The notes below the pieces were generated by a model. The model made no database searches and had not been told where the DNA came from. It saw only the letters and a list, made by a program, of their open reading frames with translations. Below are positions 13,984 to 17,250 of a stretch of 17,250 nucleotides of DNA, piece by piece. The first letter of the stretch is position 1; every line of letters starts with the position of its first letter. The stretch is from Pelagibius sp036570545 (GTDB lineage: Bacteria > Pseudomonadota > Alphaproteobacteria > Kiloniellales > Kiloniellaceae): NCBI GenBank assembly GCA_036570545.1, contig DATCXZ010000095.1:1-17250 (forward strand). The letters are read 5' to 3'. Position numbers and translations under genes: made by a program.

Positions 13984-15170
13984 CGGCCCTGGCAGCGGAG
14001 ACGCGCAAGGGGTTCTCGCTGCAGGCGGCGGGCGCCGGGCTCCTCGCTGCCTTCGTCGGCTTCGCCAGCTCCTTTGCCGTGGTGATCCAGGGCCTCCTCG
14101 GCATCGGCGCCAGCCCGGCCGAGGCGGCGTCCGGCCTCATGGCCCTGTCGCTCGCCATGGGCCTCTGCGGGGTCTACCTCTCCTTGAAGACGCGCCTGCC
14201 GGTGTCCGTCGCCTGGTCGACCCCGGGCGCCGCGCTGCTCGCCACCACCGGCGCGGTCGAGGGCGGCTTTGCCGCCGCCGTCGGCGGCTTCCTCGTCTGC
14301 GGCCTGCTCATCCTCGCCGCCGGGCTGTGGAAGCCGCTCGGCCGCTGGGTGGCCGCCATCCCGCCGGCGCTCGCCAACGCCATGCTGGCGGGCGTGCTGC
14401 TGACCTTCTGCCTGGCGCCGGTGCGCGCGGTGGCGGAGGGGCCGCTGCTCGCGTTGCCGGTGATCCTCGCCTGGGCGCTCACCTGGCGCTTCAAGCGCCT
14501 CTTCGCGATTCCCGCAGCCCTGCTGGCGGCCCTGGCGATGATCGCGGCGACCACGTCCTTGCCGGCGCTCGACAGCGCCGCCCTGCTGCTGCGGCCGGTG
14601 CTGGTGGTGCCGGATCTCTCGCTGCCCGCGCTCGTCGGCATCGCGCTGCCGCTCTTCATCGTCACCATGGCCTCACAGAACATTCCCGGCATCGCGGTGC
14701 TGAGCGCCAACGGCTACGCGCCGGTGCCGGGGCCGCTGTTCGCCACGACCGGCGTCTTCTCGCTGCTGGCGGCGCCCTTCGGCGGCCACGCGGTGAACCT
14801 CGCCGCGATCACCGCCGCGCTCTGCGCCGGCGAGGACGCGCATCCCGATCCGCGCCGGCGTTACTGGGCCGCCGTTGTCTGTGGCCTTGCCTATGTCGTG
14901 TTCGGATTGCTGGCGGGGGCCATCACCGCCTTCGTTGCCGCGGTTCCGGCCTACCTGATCCTGGCGGTGGCGGGCCTCGCCCTGCTGGGCGCCTTCGGCT
15001 CCGCGCTGACCGAGGCGCTGGCGGCGGCCGAGGACCGGCTCGCCGCCGTAGTGACCTTCCTCGTCACGGCCTCCGGCCTCTCCTTCCTCGGCATCGGCAG
15101 CGCGTTCTGGGGCCTCCTGGCCGGCCTTGCCGTCTTCGCCCTCACGCGCTGGAAGCCAAGGCAGGGTTAG
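13980..15170 (+). CDS. BenE-family membrane transporter
   Basis: This 396-residue protein is about 12 helices long and resembles BenE/YdcO proteins (benzoate:H+ symporter family, related to the UraA/SLC26 fold). Typical stretches are SVAWSTPGAALLATTGAVEG (76-95), MASQNIPGIAVLSANGY (230-246) and FGGHAVNLAAITAALCAGED (267-286). BenE imports benzoate in a few bacteria, but most members have no known substrate, so I give no symbol. No benzoate-degradation gene is nearby. The ATG at 13980 overlaps the ceramidase-like stop as ATGA, so it is translationally coupled. It ends the plus-strand operon, and its TAG overlaps the stop of the convergent glycosylase gene. Confidence 0.88.
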   Translation: MTALAAETRKGFSLQAAGAGLLAAFVGFASSFAVVIQGLLGIGASPAEAASGLMALSLAMGLCGVYLSLKTRLPVSVAWSTPGAALLATTGAVEGGFAAAVGGFLVCGLLILAAGLWKPLGRWVAAIPPALANAMLAGVLLTFCLAPVRAVAEGPLLALPVILAWALTWRFKRLFAIPAALLAALAMIAATTSLPALDSAALLLRPVLVVPDLSLPALVGIALPLFIVTMASQNIPGIAVLSANGYAPVPGPLFATTGVFSLLAAPFGGHAVNLAAITAALCAGEDAHPDPRRRYWAAVVCGLAYVVFGLLAGAITAFVAAVPAYLILAVAGLALLGAFGSALTEALAAAEDRLAAVVTFLVTASGLSFLGIGSAFWGLLAGLAVFALTRWKPRQG

Positions 15171-16396
15171 CTCTTCTCCTTCAGCCAGCCCCTGGCGAAG
15201 GTGATGCGCTCGGCGCCGGTGAAGCGGCGCTGGCGCTCCAGCTCCGCCTCCAGGCGCTCCTGGCGCGCCGCCGGGAGGCGCTGCCCCGGCTCCAGCCACA
15301 GCCCCTTCACGCGCAACACGCTGTTGTCGCGCTCGTGCTTCATATCGAGGCGGCCGATCAGCCGGTCGCCCTCCAACAGCGGGAAGACGTAGTAGCCGTA
15401 CTTGCGCTTAGGCGCCGGCACGAAGACCTCGATGCGGTAGTGGAAGCCGAACAGGCGCTCGGTGCGCTTGCGGTCGCGGATCAGCGGGTCGAAGGGGCTG
15501 AGCACGCGCAGCCGCTTCGGCGGCTCGGGCAGGCCGGCGCAAGGATCGTCGTCCGCGAAGACGAAGGCCGCGCGCGGCTTGCAGTCCCCCTTGTCGTCCG
15601 GGGCCCCCTCCACCCGCACCTCCTCCAGCTCGCCGCCCTTGCGGGCGAGGCACCAGGCCTTGGCCTCGTCCGGCGTGACCAGGTCCCAAAAGGCGGCGAT
15701 TTCGCCGGAGGTGGCGACGCCCAGGCGCTCCAGCGCCGCGCGGCAGGCCCAGTCGACGGTCTCGGCCTCGGAGACTTCGTCCGACAGATGGTGTGCCGGC
15801 AGGGTGCGCTCGGTGAGGTCGTAGACCTTTTGGAATCCGTCCCGCGCTGCGACCGCCAGATGGCCGCAGCGCCAGAGGTATTCCAGCGCCGTCTTTGACG
15901 GATGCCAGTCCCACCAGCCGCCGTTGGTCTTCGGATTGGCGGCGTCGTCGTTGCCGAGGTCGCGCGCCAGCACGCGCCCGGTTTCCGCGACATGGCGCAG
16001 CACGGTATCGAGCTCCGACTCGAAGCCCTCGCCGTGCCAGTTGCGCCAGCGCGCGCGCAGGCGCGCCTCCTCGCGCAGGAAGCGCCGCTTCCAGTAGGGA
16101 AAGAAGCGGCTCGGGATGATCGAGGCGTCGTGCGTCCAGTTCTCGAACAGCAGGCCGTCGCGCTCGTGCAGCCGCGCGAGCTGCTTCTTCCGGTAGGTCT
16201 GGTTGCGCGCGAAGAGAATCATGTGATGCGCGCGCTCGACCGTCTGGATCGAATCGACCTGCACGAAGCCGAGATGCTCGATCAGCGCCAGCAGGTCCTG
16301 GTCGCTCAGCTTGCGGTGCGGCGGAAAGCTGAGGCCCTGGCGCTGCAGGAACAGCCGCCGGGCCGTGCGGTTGTCGATGACGCGAGTTGCCGTCAT
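15167..16396 (-). CDS. YcaQ/AlkX-type DNA glycosylase (HTH_42 winged-helix family)
   Basis: The protein has 409 residues, about the length of E. coli YcaQ. This family (AlkZ/AlkX) is built of tandem winged-helix domains and excises alkylated bases or unhooks interstrand crosslinks. The catalytic strip is visible: QVDSIQTVERAHH (46-58), with Gln46 and Asp48 forming the QxD motif of the YcaQ branch rather than the QxQ of AlkZ. FENWTHDASIIPSRFFPYW (84-102) and LSPFDPLIRDRKRTERLFGF are further family landmarks. It probably repairs nitrogen-mustard-type or natural-product DNA damage, acting on its own in the cytosol. The ATG at 16396 has no clear ribosome site and lies 16 bases after the upstream gene. 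The stop overlaps that of the convergent BenE gene. Confidence 0.9.
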   Translation of the reverse strand: MTATRVIDNRTARRLFLQRQGLSFPPHRKLSDQDLLALIEHLGFVQVDSIQTVERAHHMILFARNQTYRKKQLARLHERDGLLFENWTHDASIIPSRFFPYWKRRFLREEARLRARWRNWHGEGFESELDTVLRHVAETGRVLARDLGNDDAANPKTNGGWWDWHPSKTALEYLWRCGHLAVAARDGFQKVYDLTERTLPAHHLSDEVSEAETVDWACRAALERLGVATSGEIAAFWDLVTPDEAKAWCLARKGGELEEVRVEGAPDDKGDCKPRAAFVFADDDPCAGLPEPPKRLRVLSPFDPLIRDRKRTERLFGFHYRIEVFVPAPKRKYGYYVFPLLEGDRLIGRLDMKHERDNSVLRVKGLWLEPGQRLPAARQERLEAELERQRRFTGAERITFARGWLKEKS

Positions 16397-16412
16397 GCGC
16401 CGGAAGCGCGCC

Positions 16413-16739
16413 TCACGGCCGGTTGCGGCGCCAGCCGCCGCGCCGGCGCGGCTGGCAGAGGTGGCGGGTTATGCGTCCGGTCGGAAACTCCGCTGTTTCC
16501 CGCAGGATCGCGACCAGACGCCCGCAGGCGCCGGTCGGCGGCGGCTCGCGGTCGAGCTCGTAGTCGGTGATGAGGCGCTTGGCGGCTTCGCCGGGGTCGC
16601 GCCCTTCGCCGAGGCGCAGAATCCAGGCCAGCACCACGTCCTCGGCCGGGCCGGGGAATTCGGCGCCCATCTGCAGCACCTCGCGGATGAGGCCGCCGGG
16701 GTCGTCGGGGGAATCGTGCTCGGAGAGATAGCGTACCAT
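16413..16739 (-). CDS. Small hypothetical protein
   Basis: The protein has 108 residues and is not recognised. It has an acidic, probably helical body (PGGLIREVLQMGAEFPGP, DVVLAWILRLGEG, AAKRLITDY) and a strongly basic C-terminal tail ending in RRRGGWRRNRP. There is no signal peptide or membrane segment. The ATG at 16739 is 13 bases after the methyltransferase stop and has no evident ribosome site, so translation may be coupled; a GTG at 16811 in the same frame would overlap the methyltransferase by 59 bases and is less likely. Tight spacing on both sides suggests cotranscription with the methyltransferase and the glycosylase. Composition and codon use match neighbouring genes. Confidence 0.6.
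   Translation of the reverse strand: MVRYLSEHDSPDDPGGLIREVLQMGAEFPGPAEDVVLAWILRLGEGRDPGEAAKRLITDYELDREPPPTGACGRLVAILRETAEFPTGRITRHLCQPRRRGGWRRNRP
16430..16456. repeat. 9-base inverted repeat at the end of the small hypothetical gene
   Basis: GCCAGCCGC (16430-16438) and GCGGCTGGC (16448-16456) are perfect reverse complements around a 9-base GC-rich loop. They lie inside the codons of the basic tail. No T-tract follows, so it is not a typical terminator. Confidence 0.6.
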
Positions 16740-16752
16740 CAGTGCAAAACCA

Positions 16753-17250
16753 TCAATGTCGACGCAGCAGGTTGAGTCGGGAGGGTATCTCGAACCAGAA
16801 GCCGTCCGCACGCTGTTCCGCCGCCGCCAGAAAGCCCTGCCGCAACGACGTTGCCTGCGCTTCGACGGCGCCGCGGCGCGAGGGATCGACGGCGACCAGC
16901 CCGTCCAGGAAGGCCTCGGCAGTCTTCACCCGCAGCGGCGCGCGGTAGAAGATCTCCGCGACCTCCTCCAGCATCGCGCCGGCGGCCGCCCGCAGCGCGT
17001 CATAGGCGCGGGCGCGCAGCTCGGTCTCGTCCTCGATCGGCCGCATGAGCTCGAAGTAGCTGCCTTCGGCCAGCGGCTCCTGCACGTAGAGCAGGCCGCC
17101 GCGGCGCAGCACGCGGACGGCCTCGGCCAGGGCAGCGCCCTGCCGCTCTGCCGGCACGTGGTGTAGGGCGTTGAAGTAGACCAGGGCGTCGAGGCAGCCG
17201 TCGGCCAGCGGCAGCGCCTCGCCGGAGGCGCAGAGATAGGCTGTGCCGTC
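16753..17250 (-). CDS. Class I SAM-dependent methyltransferase (5' end outside window)
   Basis: The last 165 residues are visible; the N-terminal part with the SAM-binding glycine motif lies beyond the right edge. What remains is typical of Methyltransf_11 proteins: ASGEALPLADGCLDALVYFN (post-motif region and motif II), the ALHHVP stretch, AEAVRVLRRGGLLYVQEP (motif III), then a helical C-terminal part with EDETELRARAYDAL and a final strand FWFEIPSRLNLL. The frame runs open to the window edge, so an internal GTG at 17157 is not the true start. The substrate cannot be deduced. It is first in view of a tight minus-strand group with the small protein and the glycosylase. Confidence 0.85.
   Translation of the reverse strand, partial: DGTAYLCASGEALPLADGCLDALVYFNALHHVPAERQGAALAEAVRVLRRGGLLYVQEPLAEGSYFELMRPIEDETELRARAYDALRAAAGAMLEEVAEIFYRAPLRVKTAEAFLDGLVAVDPSRRGAVEAQATSLRQGFLAAAEQRADGFWFEIPSRLNLLRRH

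Noticed and set aside
13964..15898. A 644-codon plus-strand frame across BenE and into the glycosylase
   Set aside because: It is out of frame with BenE and antisense to the glycosylase; the product is Arg/Gly/Ala-rich without domains. High GC removes stop codons from shadow frames.
1..17250. Mobile elements, phage genes, CRISPR arrays, toxin-antitoxin pairs, tRNA or rRNA genes
   Set aside because: No transposase, integrase, terminal inverted repeat pair, regular spacer array or RNA gene pattern was found on either strand by eye.

Overview
The window is GC-rich chromosomal DNA with strong G/C preference at third codon positions. It carries typical alphaproteobacterial content: a potFGHI polyamine importer, a ChvI-like response regulator/histidine kinase pair, a DgcN/DgcA D-glutamate pair and a CREST-type ceramidase-like membrane protein. 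The best guess is a free-living alphaproteobacterium of the Rhodospirillales or a related order. This rests on protein similarity recalled from memory, not on a marker gene. No rRNA, tRNA, mobile element, CRISPR array or phage gene is visible.

Region 1 (1-5093, minus strand): a complete polyamine ABC importer in the order potF (binding protein), potG (ATPase), potH and potI (permeases), followed 40 bases later by an O-antigen-ligase-like membrane protein cut by the window edge. A candidate promoter, a duplicated Shine-Dalgarno segment upstream of potF and a GC hairpin between potF and potG suggest how the operon is expressed. PotF has a Trp where the putrescine-specific protein has Phe, so spermidine may be a ligand.

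Region 2 (4981-9235, plus strand): a 507-base divergent intergenic region with operator-like inverted repeats. It is followed by a lipoprotein, an OmpR-type response regulator and a membrane histidine kinase that look like one signalling unit. A five-codon upstream reading frame overlaps the regulator start. A separate unrecognised 199-residue protein follows, with its own candidate promoter and a strong hairpin inside its coding region.

Region 3 (9232-15170): a DinF-like MATE exporter on the minus strand, divergent from a compact plus-strand run of five genes: dgcN, dgcA, a small secreted protein, a ceramidase-like membrane hydrolase and a BenE-family transporter. DgcN and DgcA together convert D-glutamate to N-acetyl-L-glutamate. 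The last three genes have no assigned place in that pathway, and this gene set is the most interesting grouping in the window.

Region 4 (15167-17250, minus strand): a methyltransferase cut by the window edge, a small unknown protein and a YcaQ/AlkX-type DNA glycosylase, closely spaced and probably cotranscribed. Two convergent pairs (9232-9235 and 15167-15170) share their stop codons and leave no room for a terminator.
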